Shown here: in pieces, positions 1 to 8,873 of the stretch
Layout of the letters: each line of letters starts with the position of its first letter
How positions within the stretch are numbered: the stretch's first letter is position 1
Assembly (NCBI RefSeq): GCF_003820355.1
Contig: NZ_RPOK01000004.1
Span: 496,001 to 560,000 of the forward strand
Length of the DNA: 64,000 bases
Origin: Paralteromonas sediminis
GTDB taxonomy: Bacteria; Pseudomonadota; Gammaproteobacteria; Enterobacterales; Alteromonadaceae
Reading direction: 5' to 3'
Notes under the pieces: model-generated
The model's input: the letters and a program-made list of their open reading frames with translations, nothing else
Databases searched by the model: none
What the model was told of the DNA's origin: nothing
Made by a program: the position numbers and the translations under genes

Positions 1-217
1 CAAGTAATTCAAATGAGGTTTGCGCTGCGAATGCCTTTGCTTCGTTGGCTACTGCGGCATAATCTATGGTATCTTGGACATTGTCGCTTGCCATCGCATT
101 TGACAGATTTGCCCAAATTTGAAAGCTCATCACTAAGTTTGTCAGAGACTCTCTTTCCCAATCATACACACCTATCAAGGTTGGCACTGTTAACTTTTGA
201 ATCTCTATTTTTTGCAT
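1..217 (-). CDS. folB: Dihydroneopterin aldolase FolB, 3' end outside window
   Basis: The minus strand reads from ATG at 217 to the window edge and gives a protein starting MQKIEIQKLTVPTLIGVYDW. The early IGVYDWERE motif and the later DTIDYAAVANEAK stretch are typical of FolB, which converts 7,8-dihydroneopterin to 6-hydroxymethyl-7,8-dihydropterin in cytosolic folate synthesis. About 72 residues are visible of the roughly 120 expected, so the gene is cut by the window and not broken. It is divergent from plsY with about 87 bp between the starts, the arrangement often seen beside plsY and tsaD in gammaproteobacteria. The reading frame on the opposite strand is discounted. Confidence 0.88.
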   Translation of the reverse strand, partial: MQKIEIQKLTVPTLIGVYDWERESLTNLVMSFQIWANLSNAMASDNVQDTIDYAAVANEAKAFAAQTSFELL

Positions 218-304
218 TGTCGCCTGTCATGCCGGTCTTTACTGGAACCTGCTTGATTTTTCTAGTAGATTTCCCCTAGTTTACCTTAATCAACTCAACA
301 ATCC

Positions 305-910
305 ATGATTGCAATCGCCATACTAATGATTTCTGTTGCTTACCTTGTGGGCTCGTTGTCCAGCGCAGTTATCGTATGTCGTTTGTTTGGGTTACCGGAC
401 CCGCGGTTGGTCGGTTCAAAAAATCCAGGGGCAACCAATGTATATCGCATTGGCGGGCGGTTTCCGGCCGTTTTAGTTCTGGTATTTGACATCCTCAAGG
501 GCGGCCTGCCTGTTTATGGCAGTTACTTGATTGGCTTGCCACCTGTCTCTTTAGGGTTAATCGCCATGGCGGCATGCCTCGGCCACAGTTACCCCTTATA
601 TTTTGGTTTTAAAGGCGGTAAGTCAGTAGCGACCGCTTTTGGTGCTTTGCTGCCCATAGGTCCAGCGCTGGCCGGCGCGCTCATATTAACTTGGGCCGGT
701 GTCATTTTTGTAACCGGCTATTCCTCATTGGGTGCGTTAATAGCAGTGTCGTTGGCGCCGGTCTTTACTTGGTTTATCAAACCGCTGTATACCATACCTG
801 TCATCATGTTAAGCGGTTTTATCATCTTTCGGCATCATCAAAACATTGCGCGTCTGATAAAAGGCGAAGAAACCCCCATATGGTCAAAGCGGGGTAAGCG
901 AATCCAATGA
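305..910 (+). CDS. plsY: Glycerol-3-phosphate acyltransferase PlsY
   Basis: This 201-residue integral membrane enzyme transfers the acyl group of acyl-phosphate to glycerol-3-phosphate, the first step of phospholipid synthesis in the inner membrane. The sequence has about five hydrophobic segments and the PlsY signature loops: GSKNPGATN at residues 37-45 and [14 protein letters not shown] near 93-106. The length is normal for the family. Start ATG at 305. Its last 27 bp overlap the 3' end of the convergent tsaD gene, so the two transcripts are antisense at their tails. The divergent neighbour is folB. Confidence 0.96.
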   Translation: MIAIAILMISVAYLVGSLSSAVIVCRLFGLPDPRLVGSKNPGATNVYRIGGRFPAVLVLVFDILKGGLPVYGSYLIGLPPVSLGLIAMAACLGHSYPLYFGFKGGKSVATAFGALLPIGPALAGALILTWAGVIFVTGYSSLGALIAVSLAPVFTWFIKPLYTIPVIMLSGFIIFRHHQNIARLIKGEETPIWSKRGKRIQ

Positions 911-1897
911 CCAGCGCGGTTTCGCCACCTCAGACAGTGAGGATGTTTGGCCGGCAGCCATGCGCTGACAACCGGCGTAGGCAATCATAGCGCCATTGTC
1001 GGTGCACAAGTTTAACGCTGGATAAAACGCTTGACCGCCCATGTCATTGAGCATCTTCTTCATAGCTGCTCGCAAGTGCTTATTTGCACTTACGCCTCCT
1101 GAAATCACCAATCGTTTTCTTCCCGTTTGCTTGAGCGCTCTGCGGCACTTTATCATCAGCGTATCAACCACTGCCTCTTGAAAGGCATAAGCGATATTGG
1201 CATAGGTCTGACGCTGACCATCACTGGCTCGAATGGTATTGGCTGCAAACGTCTTTAAACCACTAAAACTGAAATCCAAACCCGGTCTGTCTGTCATAGG
1301 GCGAGGAAACGCATAATGACCACCCTCCCCTTCGTCAGCAAGCTTGGCTAAATGAGGACCACCAGGGTAATCTAAACCCAGCAATTTCGCCGTTTTATCA
1401 AACGCTTCACCAGCAGCATCATCAATGGATTCACCTAGGACTTCATATTCACCAATGCCTTTGACATCGACCAGCATTGAGTGCCCTCCTGAAACCAACA
1501 AAGCAACGAAGGGAAATTCAGGGCAAGGATCTTCCAGCATTGGGGCCAACAGGTGCCCTTCCATATGATGCACGCCTATAGTGGGTTTGTCCCAGGCAAA
1601 AGCCAATGCACGAGCGACAGAAGAGCCCACTAATAAAGCGCCAACCAGACCTGGACCTTGCGTATATGCAATGCCATCAATGTCTGTTTTACTGCTATTG
1701 GCATCATCAAGCGCTTTTTCTATTAATGGGATAATTTTTCTAACGTGATCACGGGAGGCCAGTTCCGGCACCACTCCGCCGTAATCAGCATGCAGTTTTA
1801 CCTGGCTATACAGTTCATGGGACAACAAGCCTTCTTCACTGTCGTAAACGGCTACCCCTGTTTCATCACACGATGTTTCTATACCTAAAACGCGCAC
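884..1897 (-). CDS. tsaD: tRNA N6-threonylcarbamoyladenosine transferase subunit TsaD
   Basis: This 337-residue Kae1/YgjD-family protein transfers threonylcarbamoyl to A37 of ANN-decoding tRNAs, acting with TsaB and TsaE in the cytosol. It shows the ASKHA-type fold opening [13 protein letters not shown] and the metal-binding HMEGH motif, with His111 and His115. Further conserved parts are the [16 protein letters not shown] and [11 protein letters not shown] blocks. The start is GTG at 1897: the nearby ATG at 1899 is in another frame and stops at once. A strong AGGAGG Shine-Dalgarno lies 4-5 bases upstream of the GTG. It is convergent with plsY and overlaps it by 27 bp. Confidence 0.97.
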   Translation of the reverse strand: MRVLGIETSCDETGVAVYDSEEGLLSHELYSQVKLHADYGGVVPELASRDHVRKIIPLIEKALDDANSSKTDIDGIAYTQGPGLVGALLVGSSVARALAFAWDKPTIGVHHMEGHLLAPMLEDPCPEFPFVALLVSGGHSMLVDVKGIGEYEVLGESIDDAAGEAFDKTAKLLGLDYPGGPHLAKLADEGEGGHYAFPRPMTDRPGLDFSFSGLKTFAANTIRASDGQRQTYANIAYAFQEAVVDTLMIKCRRALKQTGRKRLVISGGVSANKHLRAAMKKMLNDMGGQAFYPALNLCTDNGAMIAYAGCQRMAAGQTSSLSEVAKPRWSLDSLTPL

Positions 1898-2056
1898 ATG
1901 GCCTCCTATATCTTGGGCAAGAAGTTTACCGTCTTAGATGACTTGTGGAAACCTGTTGGAACAGTTATTTGTATCATGAGACAGCATAAGCTTTTAATCG
2001 ATCTTGGTAAGATACTCGCACTAGAAAGAGCTTAATGCTTGTTCCAAGCTGAAAGG

Positions 2057-2485
2057 CTAGAGTTGACAGCCCATCACTGTTAGAACCAACCGTCGCCTCC
2101 CCCCTTGGTTTCTATGCTCACACAAATAAATACCTTGCCATGTGCCCAAATTGATATGTCCATTCGTTATGGGCACGGTAACCTGAGTACCGAGAATGCT
2201 ACTTTTCAAATGTGCAGGCATGTCATCACTACCTTCATAGGTGTGTTTATAATAAGCGGCATTCTCAGGCACCATCTGATTAAAGTGCGATTCAAAGTCT
2301 TGTCTCACTGTCGGATCGGCATTTTCGTTAATGGTAAGCGACGCAGAGGTGTGTTGAATAAATACATTCATCAGGCCGGTTAATTCACAGGATGCGACGG
2401 CCGATTGCACCTTATCCGTTATTAAGTGAAAACCGCGGGGCATTGAGGGTAACAAGAGCTCTGTTTGAAAAACACTGTTGCTCAT
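2057..2485 (-). CDS. YjbQ-family protein (UPF0047, secondary thiamine-phosphate synthase-like)
   Basis: A 142-residue cytosolic protein of the YjbQ/UPF0047 family. The family signature is visible: IQHTSASLTINENADPTVR in the middle and HINLGTWQGIYLCEHR near the C-terminus, with the His/Glu residues thought to bind metal. Some members have weak thiamine-phosphate synthase activity, but the physiological role is not settled. The length is normal. It stands alone on the minus strand after tsaD, with its own promoter-like sequence near 2560-2589. That promoter spacer holds a perfect 8-3-8 palindrome, so the gene may be regulated. Confidence 0.85.
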   Translation of the reverse strand: MSNSVFQTELLLPSMPRGFHLITDKVQSAVASCELTGLMNVFIQHTSASLTINENADPTVRQDFESHFNQMVPENAAYYKHTYEGSDDMPAHLKSSILGTQVTVPITNGHINLGTWQGIYLCEHRNQGGRRRLVLTVMGCQL

Positions 2486-2559
2486 TGGGATTTGTCCATT
2501 AACTCAAAGCGGCATTACTGCTCTTTATCATCAGAGTAGTTACGCATGTGTGCTTAGCT

Positions 2560-2589
2560 ATTACAACAAAGAATACCATTCTTTGACAA
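2560..2589 (-). promoter_or_regulatory. Putative yjbQ promoter with palindrome in spacer
   Basis: Read on the minus strand: -35 TTGTCA (2589-2584), 18 bp spacer, -10 TGTAAT (2565-2560). The spacer contains nearly all of the palindrome CAAAGAATACCATTCTTTG (2567-2585), two 8 bp half-sites around 3 bp. A protein bound there would block RNA polymerase, so this is an operator candidate. Assigned by eye. Confidence 0.4.
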
Positions 2590-2775
2590 AGTATAGTTCA
2601 CACCGTTAACTCACTCTAGGCGGATTGTTCCCTGTTGATAAAGTGAAGTATTTAGCTGCTATTGTTTAAGGTGTCACAAATTGCAGTAATGAATCTCGTC
2701 CCATGAATATGTAATGTCGCGATCAAATGTGTGATAGAAAAAGCAAGGTTGATTATTTTTTGTGTTATTTAGGGC

Positions 2776-2804
2776 TTTACAAGCGCCTCAGAAATGTTTA
2801 GTAT
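2776..2804 (+). promoter_or_regulatory. rpsU promoter
   Basis: -35 TTTACA at 2776-2781, 17 bp spacer, -10 TAGTAT at 2799-2804. A C/G-containing discriminator (TCCGCACC) follows, as is common at stringently controlled ribosomal promoters. The predicted start lies near 2811, leaving a leader of about 95 nt before rpsU. Confidence 0.65.
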
Positions 2805-2906
2805 TCCGCACCATTTTTTAGCCCGGGCAGCGTTCTCCGAATCCTTTGCGCGCTGGAATACGCTCAGTTAGCCCGACAGACAAATTGTATTTGAGGTGAG
2901 AATTTA

Positions 2907-3122
2907 ATGCCCATCGTTAAAGTTAAAGATAACGAGCCGTTTGACGTTGCATTGCGTCGTTTCAAGCGTTCATGTGAAAAAGCTGGAATCCTTTCAGAAG
3001 TGCGTCGTCGTGAGTTCTTCGAAAAACCAACTTGGGAACGCAAGCGTAAGAAAGCTGCTGCTAAGAAGCGCCATCTTAAGAAATTGGCTCGTGAAAACGC
3101 ACGTCGCGTAAAATTGTACTAA
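2907..3122 (+). CDS. rpsU: 30S ribosomal protein S21
   Basis: A 71-residue basic protein starting [20 protein letters not shown], which is the bS21 sequence type and exact length. It binds the 30S platform near the anti-Shine-Dalgarno region and helps initiation. A GAGGTGAG ribosome site precedes ATG 2907. It is the first gene of the classic rpsU-(yqeY)-dnaG-rpoD macromolecular synthesis cluster, but a terminator-like hairpin directly after it should favour rpsU expression over the genes downstream. Confidence 0.98.
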   Translation: MPIVKVKDNEPFDVALRRFKRSCEKAGILSEVRRREFFEKPTWERKRKKAAAKKRHLKKLARENARRVKLY

Positions 3123-3146
3123 GCTGCAATACCTACTCGGGCATCC

Positions 3147-3176
3147 AAAGGCGCTGATTGTTATCGGCGCTTTTTT
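3147..3176 (+). terminator. Terminator or attenuator after rpsU
   Basis: An 11 bp stem (3148-3158 with 3163-3173, one or two G-U pairs) with loop TGTT is followed by a run of T to 3176. It sits between rpsU and yqeY, where partial termination would set the high rpsU to low dnaG ratio known for this operon in enterobacteria. Confidence 0.75.
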
Positions 3177-3207
3177 GTTTGTGGCGCCAACTTAAAAGGA
3201 AAAACAA

Positions 3208-3651
3208 ATGGCTTTGATTGATGAGTTAAAAAACGCACAAAAAGATGCAATGCGCGCTAAAGACAAGTTGCGTCTTGGCACCATTCGCATGGCACTAGCT
3301 GCGATTAAGCAAAAAGAAATCGATGAAAAAATCACCCTGGATGACGCGGCTATTTTGGCAATTCTAACCAAAATGGTTAAGCAACGTCAGGATGCGGCAT
3401 ATCAGTTTGACGCAGCTAACCGTGCCGACCTTGCAGACAATGAACGGGCCGAGATCACCGTCATAGAATCCTTTTTGCCACAACCATTGAGCGAAGACGA
3501 AATAAACGCACTTATCGAAGAAGCGATGTCAGCAACAGGTGCATCTGGCATGCAGGACATGGGCAAAGTGATGGGTATGCTAAAACCCAAACTATCAGGC
3601 CGCGCCGATATAGGCAAAGTTAGCGGCCTGATTAAGGCTCGCTTGTCCTAG
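3208..3651 (+). CDS. yqeY: GatB/YqeY domain protein
   Basis: A 147-residue cytosolic protein of the YqeY family, related to the C-terminal tRNA-binding domain of GatB. The start MALIDELKNAQKDAMRAKDKLRLGTIRMALAAIK and the end DMGKVMGMLKPKLSGRADIGKVSGLIKARLS are both family hallmarks. The precise role is unknown; a link to tRNA-dependent amidation is an inference from homology. AAGGA precedes ATG 3208. It is commonly placed between rpsU and dnaG in marine gammaproteobacteria, as here. The large palindrome starting at 3678 follows within 30 bp and could stop transcription. Confidence 0.93.
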   Translation: MALIDELKNAQKDAMRAKDKLRLGTIRMALAAIKQKEIDEKITLDDAAILAILTKMVKQRQDAAYQFDAANRADLADNERAEITVIESFLPQPLSEDEINALIEEAMSATGASGMQDMGKVMGMLKPKLSGRADIGKVSGLIKARLS

Positions 3652-3677
3652 TTATGAATTGACCGTTGTAAGCCATC

Positions 3678-3787
3678 TTCAGGAGGAGCAGGTTTATTTT
3701 TCAGACTCGCCGTGAACCCATCCCTGGGGGCTCTGTTCGGGCATCCATGCCCTCAAAGGTCTGAAAAATAAACCTGCTCCTCCTGAA
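3678..3787. repeat. Palindromic element 1: 29 bp arms around 52 nt core
   Basis: The left arm 3678-3706 and right arm 3759-3787 are exact reverse complements over 29 bp; each arm carries the block TTTTTCAGAC or its complement next to the core. The core 3707-3758 is exactly 52 nt and contains two mini-hairpins, one built on CCCATCCCTGGG and one on GGGCATCCATGCCC. The same core plan recurs in element 2 in the opposite orientation. There is no ORF, transposase or clear target duplication. It may act as a terminator for yqeY, but there is no clean T-run. Confidence 0.85.
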
Positions 3788-3889
3788 ACTGTCTTAATCA
3801 AACTTCAAATGTTTTGATTAGTCACGAAGCAAGAGCTTTTTTTGAGCAAACTTTTCAAAACAATAATGTTAGTCACCACGCTGGATCGA

Positions 3890-4011
3890 GTTGGTTATTA
3901 GGGAGAGGTGTTTGCTTTTTAGACCCTCCGAGGCAAGGATGCCGAGGCGGAGCGCCCATGGATGGGTTTACAGCGTGTCTGAAAAGCAAACACCTCTCCC
4001 TAGTAACTAAC
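3890..4011. repeat. Palindromic element 2: 35 bp arms around 52 nt core (inverted)
   Basis: The left arm 3890-3924 pairs with right arm 3977-4011 over 35 positions. Only three are not Watson-Crick, and all three become G-U pairs in plus-strand RNA. The core 3925-3976 is 52 nt, the same length as in element 1. Read in reverse complement it aligns to the element 1 core without gaps, identical at about 36 of 52 positions by eye. The arms differ in sequence from those of element 1, apart from the TTTTYAGAC block next to the core. A small reading frame across it is an artefact of the repeat. Confidence 0.85.
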
Positions 4012-4102
4012 GACTTCAGAAAGAAATAGCTTGATTGACCTTGCCCAAATCAAACCAAACCAAGTAAAGTAGCATCCCTTTTTTACGTTTTTTCAGGTAA
4101 CC

Positions 4103-5884
4103 ATGGCTGGCCGAATACCCCGCGAATTTATTGATGACTTAATCGCCCGCAGTGATGTGGTGGACGTGATCGATAGTCGCGTGAAGCTTAAAAAAGCGGG
4201 TAAGAACTATCAAGCTTGTTGTCCTTTTCACAATGAGAAAACGCCTTCGTTCACCGTGAGTCAGGACAAGCAGTTCTATCACTGCTTTGGTTGTGGCGCC
4301 CATGGCAATGTGTTGTCTTTCTTAATGGAATACGACCGTTTGGAATTTGTTGAAGCGGTGGAAGAATTAGCACGCTCACATGGCCTTGAGGTGCCCCGTG
4401 AAGCGTCCAACCGCCCGGTTATGACTGATCAGCAAAGAGCGCAGCGTGATACCGATTATCAACTGATGGATCAGGTCGCTAAGTTTTTTCAACATCAACT
4501 TAAGCGTCATGAGAAAGGGTCTCAGGCAATTGAATACCTGAAACAACGGGGACTTTCCGGCGAAATTGTTAAGCAATGGGAAATTGGCTATGCGCCCGAT
4601 GCGTGGGATGCAATCCTGTCTACTTTTGGTAGAAATGACGCTACCGTCAGACAACTTCTCGACTTAAAGTTGATCACGCAAAACGATGCAGGGAAACGCT
4701 ATGATTTTTTCCGTGATCGCATCATGTTTCCCATTCGCGACAAACGGGGTCGAGTTGTGGGGTTTGGTGGCCGTGTTATGGGTGACGGGGGGCCCAAATA
4801 TCTCAACTCGCCAGAAACGCGTTTATTTCACAAGGGTCATGAGTTATACGGATTTTATCAGGCGCGTCAAAATAATCGTAAGTTAGACAATGTTGTCGTC
4901 GTTGAGGGTTACATGGACGTAGTCGCACTCAGCCAATATGGCTTAAATAATGCCGTTGCCGCGTTGGGCACTGCGACAACGCCAGAGCACCTCCACCTTT
5001 TGATGCGTAACACAGATACCATTGTATGCTGCTATGATGGCGACCGGGCAGGTAGAGAAGCTGCCTGGCGTGCTCTTGAAAATGCACTTAGCATTATGAA
5101 AGACGGCATTACTTTACGATTTCTATTTTTGCCTGATGGTGAAGACCCCGACACCATGGTGCGTAAAGAAGGCACTGAAGCCTTTCAGGCTCGCCTACAC
5201 AAAGCAATGCCGCTTTCCCAATTTTTCTTTGATCATCTACTTAAAACACATGATGTCGGCTCAGCAGAAGGCAAAGCTGCATTGAAAGCGCAAGCTATAC
5301 CCATGATCGAGACAGTACCCGGTGAAAATCAACAACAGTTGTTGATGGAAGCCCTCAGTAAACATACTGGTGAATACGACCGATATCAGCTGGCTCGGGA
5401 TATGGCATCGGCGCGCAATCAACATGCGAAACCCAACCAACAGGCTAAATTCGAGCAACAACAGAAAACAAAAACTACGCCACTTCGTACCTTGATTAAA
5501 CTGCTAGTGGAATACCCTTATTTGGCCAGTCAGGAAACGTCTGTACAGCCTGAAGTGCTCGTGGATAGCGGCATTTCTGGTCTACCTCTACTACTGGATG
5601 TACACACTTATTGCCGCGAACATCCACAGGCCAGTAGTGCGCTCCTCCTTGAATACTTTCGCGATCATCCCCAGATCAAGCAAATCGGTAAGCTGTTGCA
5701 AATGGAAAGTTTAACAGTAAGTGAGAAATACGATCCGTTAAAAGCTTACAGAGACAGCTTTGCCATGTTAGTTGATTGGATGGTTAAAAGTCGCATGGAG
5801 ACCTTGATTTCTCGTTCGCGTGTGGGCGGCCTGAGCAACGAGGAAAAGCAGGAACTGGCGCTGTTGATAAAATCACAGCAGTAG
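4103..5884 (+). CDS. dnaG: DNA primase
   Basis: A 593-residue primase that makes RNA primers at the replication fork with DnaB. The N-terminal CHC2 zinc finger is visible (Cys40, His43, Cys61, Cys64, in CCPFHNEKTPSF and FYHCFGCGAHGN). The TOPRIM catalytic core follows, with VVVEGYMDVVAL and CYDGDRAGREAAWRAL around residues 265-325. The weaker C-terminal 170 residues, after a Gln/Lys-rich linker, should be the DnaB-interacting domain. Length is normal for the family. ATG 4103 follows CAGGTAACC. It lies between the palindromic elements and rpoD. Confidence 0.98.
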   Translation: MAGRIPREFIDDLIARSDVVDVIDSRVKLKKAGKNYQACCPFHNEKTPSFTVSQDKQFYHCFGCGAHGNVLSFLMEYDRLEFVEAVEELARSHGLEVPREASNRPVMTDQQRAQRDTDYQLMDQVAKFFQHQLKRHEKGSQAIEYLKQRGLSGEIVKQWEIGYAPDAWDAILSTFGRNDATVRQLLDLKLITQNDAGKRYDFFRDRIMFPIRDKRGRVVGFGGRVMGDGGPKYLNSPETRLFHKGHELYGFYQARQNNRKLDNVVVVEGYMDVVALSQYGLNNAVAALGTATTPEHLHLLMRNTDTIVCCYDGDRAGREAAWRALENALSIMKDGITLRFLFLPDGEDPDTMVRKEGTEAFQARLHKAMPLSQFFFDHLLKTHDVGSAEGKAALKAQAIPMIETVPGENQQQLLMEALSKHTGEYDRYQLARDMASARNQHAKPNQQAKFEQQQKTKTTPLRTLIKLLVEYPYLASQETSVQPEVLVDSGISGLPLLLDVHTYCREHPQASSALLLEYFRDHPQIKQIGKLLQMESLTVSEKYDPLKAYRDSFAMLVDWMVKSRMETLISRSRVGGLSNEEKQELALLIKSQQ

Positions 5885-5905
5885 TGATATTTTTTCGACA
5901 AATAC

Positions 5906-5935
5906 TGGTCAAAAAATGGGTTTTCCTGCTATACT
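5906..5935 (+). promoter_or_regulatory. rpoD promoter, extended -10 type
   Basis: TATACT at 5930-5935 is preceded by TGC, giving an extended -10. A weak -35 TGGTCA (5906-5911) lies 18 bp upstream. It starts about 45 bp after dnaG and gives rpoD its own promoter in addition to operon read-through. Confidence 0.5.
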
Positions 5936-6064
5936 GGCTAATTCGCTGCGCTAATCCGAAAATTGGTGAAAATCGAACGAAAAGGCACATTATCCATGTG
6001 CTTTTGTTGTGTTAGCAGGCAACCTCTGAGCAGTAATGTGTGAATTTCAAATAGTGTAGGGTTT

Positions 6065-7891
6065 ATGGCACAAAGCAAGCAGTCACAAATTAAGCTTCTA
6101 ATAGCAAAAGGGAAAGAGCAAGGGTATTTAACTTTTGCAGAAGTTAATGACCACCTTCCTCAGGATATTGTTGACTCCGACCAAATCGAAGACATCATCC
6201 GCATGATAAATGACATGGGTATTCAGGTATCAGAATCTGCACCTGAAGCCGATGAACTTCTCATGCAAGAGGCAACCGCCGACGAAGACGCGGCCGAAGC
6301 CGCTGCACAGGCTCTCGCTACCGTAGAGAGTGAAATCGGTCGTACCACCGACCCAGTTCGCATGTATATGCGAGAAATGGGCACGGTCGAATTGTTAACC
6401 CGCGAAGGCGAAATTGAAATAGCCAAGCGAATTGAAGACGGTATCAATCAAGTACAGTGCTCAGTGGCAGAATACCCAGAAGCAATCACGGAATTGCTGG
6501 ACCAATGGGATTTATTCGAGGCGGAAGAAATTCGTCTCAGCGACATTATTTCAGGTTTTGTCGATCCTAACGACGAACAGGATTTAGCACCAACCGCTAC
6601 ACACGTCGGTTCAGAGCTGTCTGAGGAGGAGCTCGACGACGAAGATGATGATGGCGATGACGATGAAGAAGAAGATACGGGTATCGATCCTGAACTCGCT
6701 CGCGAGCGCTTCGAAGCACTGAGAACCCAATACGAAAAAGCCCGTAGTGCTATTGAAGCCAAAGGAAGAGCCCACCCTGATGCACGTGCCCAGATAAACG
6801 AATTAAGTGAAGTCTTCAAAGAGTTCAGGTTAGTACCGAAGCAATTTGACCGCATGGTTAAAAGCATGCGAGACATGATGAACCGCGTCCGCATTCAGGA
6901 GCGTTTGGTCATGAAGCACTGTGTCATTCAGGCTAAGATGCCCAAAAAAGACTTCATCAAGGCCTTTGCAGGTAATGAAACCACTACAGATTGGTTGAAT
7001 GCAGCGCTTGCGTCAGGTGCAGACTATGTGCCTGAACTTTTGGTACATAAAGAAGAAATTGAACGCAGTATCAGCAAAATGAACCAGGTCGAACAAGAGA
7101 CCGGTTTGGACATTGCTGATATCAAAGACATCAACCGTCGCATGTCCATAGGTGAAGCCAAGGCTCGCCGCGCCAAGAAAGAAATGGTTGAGGCAAACTT
7201 GCGACTCGTTATCTCAATTGCGAAGAAATACACCAACCGAGGCTTACAATTCCTGGACCTGATTCAGGAAGGAAACATCGGTCTGATGAAAGCGGTAGAC
7301 AAGTTTGAATATCGTCGCGGTTATAAGTTTTCAACATACGCCACTTGGTGGATTCGTCAGGCCATCACGCGTTCAATTGCTGACCAGGCGAGAACTATCC
7401 GTATTCCAGTGCACATGATTGAAACGATCAACAAGCTCAATCGTATCTCTCGTCAAATGCTTCAGGAAATGGGCCGTGAGCCTACACCTGAAGAGTTGTC
7501 AGAGCGCATGTTGATGCCTGAAGACAAGATCCGGAAAGTACTCAAAATTGCTAAAGAGCCAATCTCAATGGAAACGCCTATTGGTGATGATGAAGATTCG
7601 CATCTTGGCGATTTTATTGAGGACACCACTATTGTACAGCCTCTTGACTCGGCGACCGGTGGTAGCTTGAAAGACGCCACGCAGGAAGTCCTTGCAGGAC
7701 TGACGGCTCGTGAAGCCAAGGTACTTCGCATGCGCTTTGGTATCGATATGAATACCGACCACACCCTTGAAGAAGTAGGCAAGCAATTTGACGTTACCCG
7801 TGAGCGTATTCGTCAGATTGAAGCAAAAGCGCTTCGCAAACTGCGTCACCCAAGCCGCTCAGAGCAACTTAGAAGCTTCTTAGACGAATAG
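6065..7891 (+). CDS. rpoD: RNA polymerase primary sigma factor RpoD (sigma-70)
   Basis: A 608-residue housekeeping sigma factor. Region 1.1 covers roughly the first 80 residues. Region 1.2 begins at [13 protein letters not shown] strongly acidic stretch near 185-205 belongs to the non-conserved region. Region 2 contains [19 protein letters not shown] for -10 recognition and melting. Region 4 ends with the helix-turn-helix [20 protein letters not shown] that reads the -35. Length and organisation match gammaproteobacterial RpoD. ATG 6065 follows TAGGG. A strong terminator ends the cluster. Confidence 0.99.
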   Translation: MAQSKQSQIKLLIAKGKEQGYLTFAEVNDHLPQDIVDSDQIEDIIRMINDMGIQVSESAPEADELLMQEATADEDAAEAAAQALATVESEIGRTTDPVRMYMREMGTVELLTREGEIEIAKRIEDGINQVQCSVAEYPEAITELLDQWDLFEAEEIRLSDIISGFVDPNDEQDLAPTATHVGSELSEEELDDEDDDGDDDEEEDTGIDPELARERFEALRTQYEKARSAIEAKGRAHPDARAQINELSEVFKEFRLVPKQFDRMVKSMRDMMNRVRIQERLVMKHCVIQAKMPKKDFIKAFAGNETTTDWLNAALASGADYVPELLVHKEEIERSISKMNQVEQETGLDIADIKDINRRMSIGEAKARRAKKEMVEANLRLVISIAKKYTNRGLQFLDLIQEGNIGLMKAVDKFEYRRGYKFSTYATWWIRQAITRSIADQARTIRIPVHMIETINKLNRISRQMLQEMGREPTPEELSERMLMPEDKIRKVLKIAKEPISMETPIGDDEDSHLGDFIEDTTIVQPLDSATGGSLKDATQEVLAGLTAREAKVLRMRFGIDMNTDHTLEEVGKQFDVTRERIRQIEAKALRKLRHPSRSEQLRSFLDE

Positions 7892-7910
7892 TACTCATCA
7901 ATAAGTATGA

Positions 7911-7938
7911 TAAAGAGCCGCTAAATAGCGGCTCTTTT
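7911..7938 (+). terminator. rpoD terminator
   Basis: The stem AAGAGCCGCTA/TAGCGGCTCTT with a 2-3 nt loop is followed by eight T. It lies 20 bp after the rpoD stop. Confidence 0.93.
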
Positions 7939-8178
7939 TTTTGTCTTTATTTCATTATTGACTGCACAGCACCACGTTAGATAGCAGAATTGCCCGATGT
8001 TACAAAAAAGAAAACAAACCCCACCCTGTAACTTTATTACACATATTAAGTTAAGGCACTGTTAAATAATGATTTTTATGTAATTTTATTACTTAAAAGG
8101 CTTGATCTTTGTACTTTTGTAACGAAAATGAAGAAAGACAAATGATTGATGTACTTTAATTACATAAATGGGGTAACG

Positions 8179-8658
8179 ATGAAACGATTAACTTATACGG
8201 TGACAATGTGCGCCTTAGCATTCTCTAGTACGGCCTTTGCCAGCAAGGTTAAGTTTGAAGCACTTAACGATGGATTGGCAACACAAGCGTGTATTGTTTC
8301 TGCCACAGAAGGTCTGGAAGCGGCTAAAGCGCTAGTTCAAAACCAAGGCCTTCACTTCAATACATTTAAGGCATCGGTAAGCTGTAACAACCAGTCTCTG
8401 ACTGCTTTTTCCAGACAATATGCAATGACTGCGAAGAGTACTCTTGAGGATGCAAGTCAAAATAAACGCATACGTTTAGTGGCAACCAAAACTGATAGCG
8501 CTTCTCAGCTGTGCCTGGATGCTGTTGCTTTGGGTGAAGAAGCCGCTAGAGCTAAGCACAACTTTAACGGACCAGTGAGCTGCAACTACAAGACTTTGTC
8601 TAACTTCGTAAGACGATTCAAAAATAAGCAGGTAGAGATAATGTCTGCTGGCGAATAG
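8179..8658 (+). CDS. Secreted DUF3718-like protein
   Basis: About 159 residues. The start is set at ATG 8179 because it gives a clean signal peptide (MKRLTYTVTMCALAFSSTAFA); an in-frame ATG at 8146 would only add a poor N-terminal tail. The mature part has two similar halves, each with a Cys-Xn-VSCN pattern (ACIVSA...VSCNNQSLTAF and LCLDAV...VSCNYKTLSNF), so it looks like an internal duplication with one disulfide per half. This fits the DUF3718 family common in Alteromonadales, whose function is unknown. It is monocistronic, with a terminator-like hairpin after it. Confidence 0.72.
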   Translation: MKRLTYTVTMCALAFSSTAFASKVKFEALNDGLATQACIVSATEGLEAAKALVQNQGLHFNTFKASVSCNNQSLTAFSRQYAMTAKSTLEDASQNKRIRLVATKTDSASQLCLDAVALGEEAARAKHNFNGPVSCNYKTLSNFVRRFKNKQVEIMSAGE

Positions 8659-8665
8659 ATAACTC

Positions 8666-8697
8666 GGTCAGCCCTTTGGGCTGGCCAGCATATTTTT
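8666..8697 (+). terminator. Terminator-like hairpin after DUF3718 gene
   Basis: GGTCAGCCC (8666-8674) pairs with GGGCTGGCC (8678-8686) with one G-U. A short T-run follows at 8693-8697 after a few bases, so termination may be partial. Confidence 0.55.
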
Positions 8698-8873
8698 GGA
8701 GTCTGTTGGTCTTTTCTGTACAATTTTTCAGCGGCTTGTGTTTCATTGAACAATGCAGAGTGACCGACGTGTAATTAGTCTACATGTAGGCCGTAAAAAT
8801 AGCAGTCTCCTGAATCATGGCACTCTAGTTGCTTCCTCAATCTTTAAATTTCCAACGAAAGAAAGGAATCAAC

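Larger units (their letters stand above)
2486..2906. other. 421 bp divergent intergenic region yjbQ/rpsU
   Basis: This region has no credible coding frame. It holds a minus-strand promoter candidate for the yjbQ-like gene (2560-2589) with a palindrome in its spacer, and a good plus-strand promoter for rpsU (2776-2804). About 100 bases of rpsU leader follow. The stretch from about 2610 to 2770 is AT-rich and I see no further structure in it. Confidence 0.6.

Noticed and set aside
13-279. 88-codon plus-strand frame at the window start
   Set aside because: It is antisense to a clear folB reading frame.
3814-4029. 71-codon frame between yqeY and dnaG
   Set aside because: It runs through palindromic element 2 and owes its length to the repeat; no family features or ribosome site.
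6223-6894. Long minus-strand frames in rpoD
   Set aside because: They mirror the acidic codons of region 1 of RpoD (Ser-rich translation) and have no protein character.
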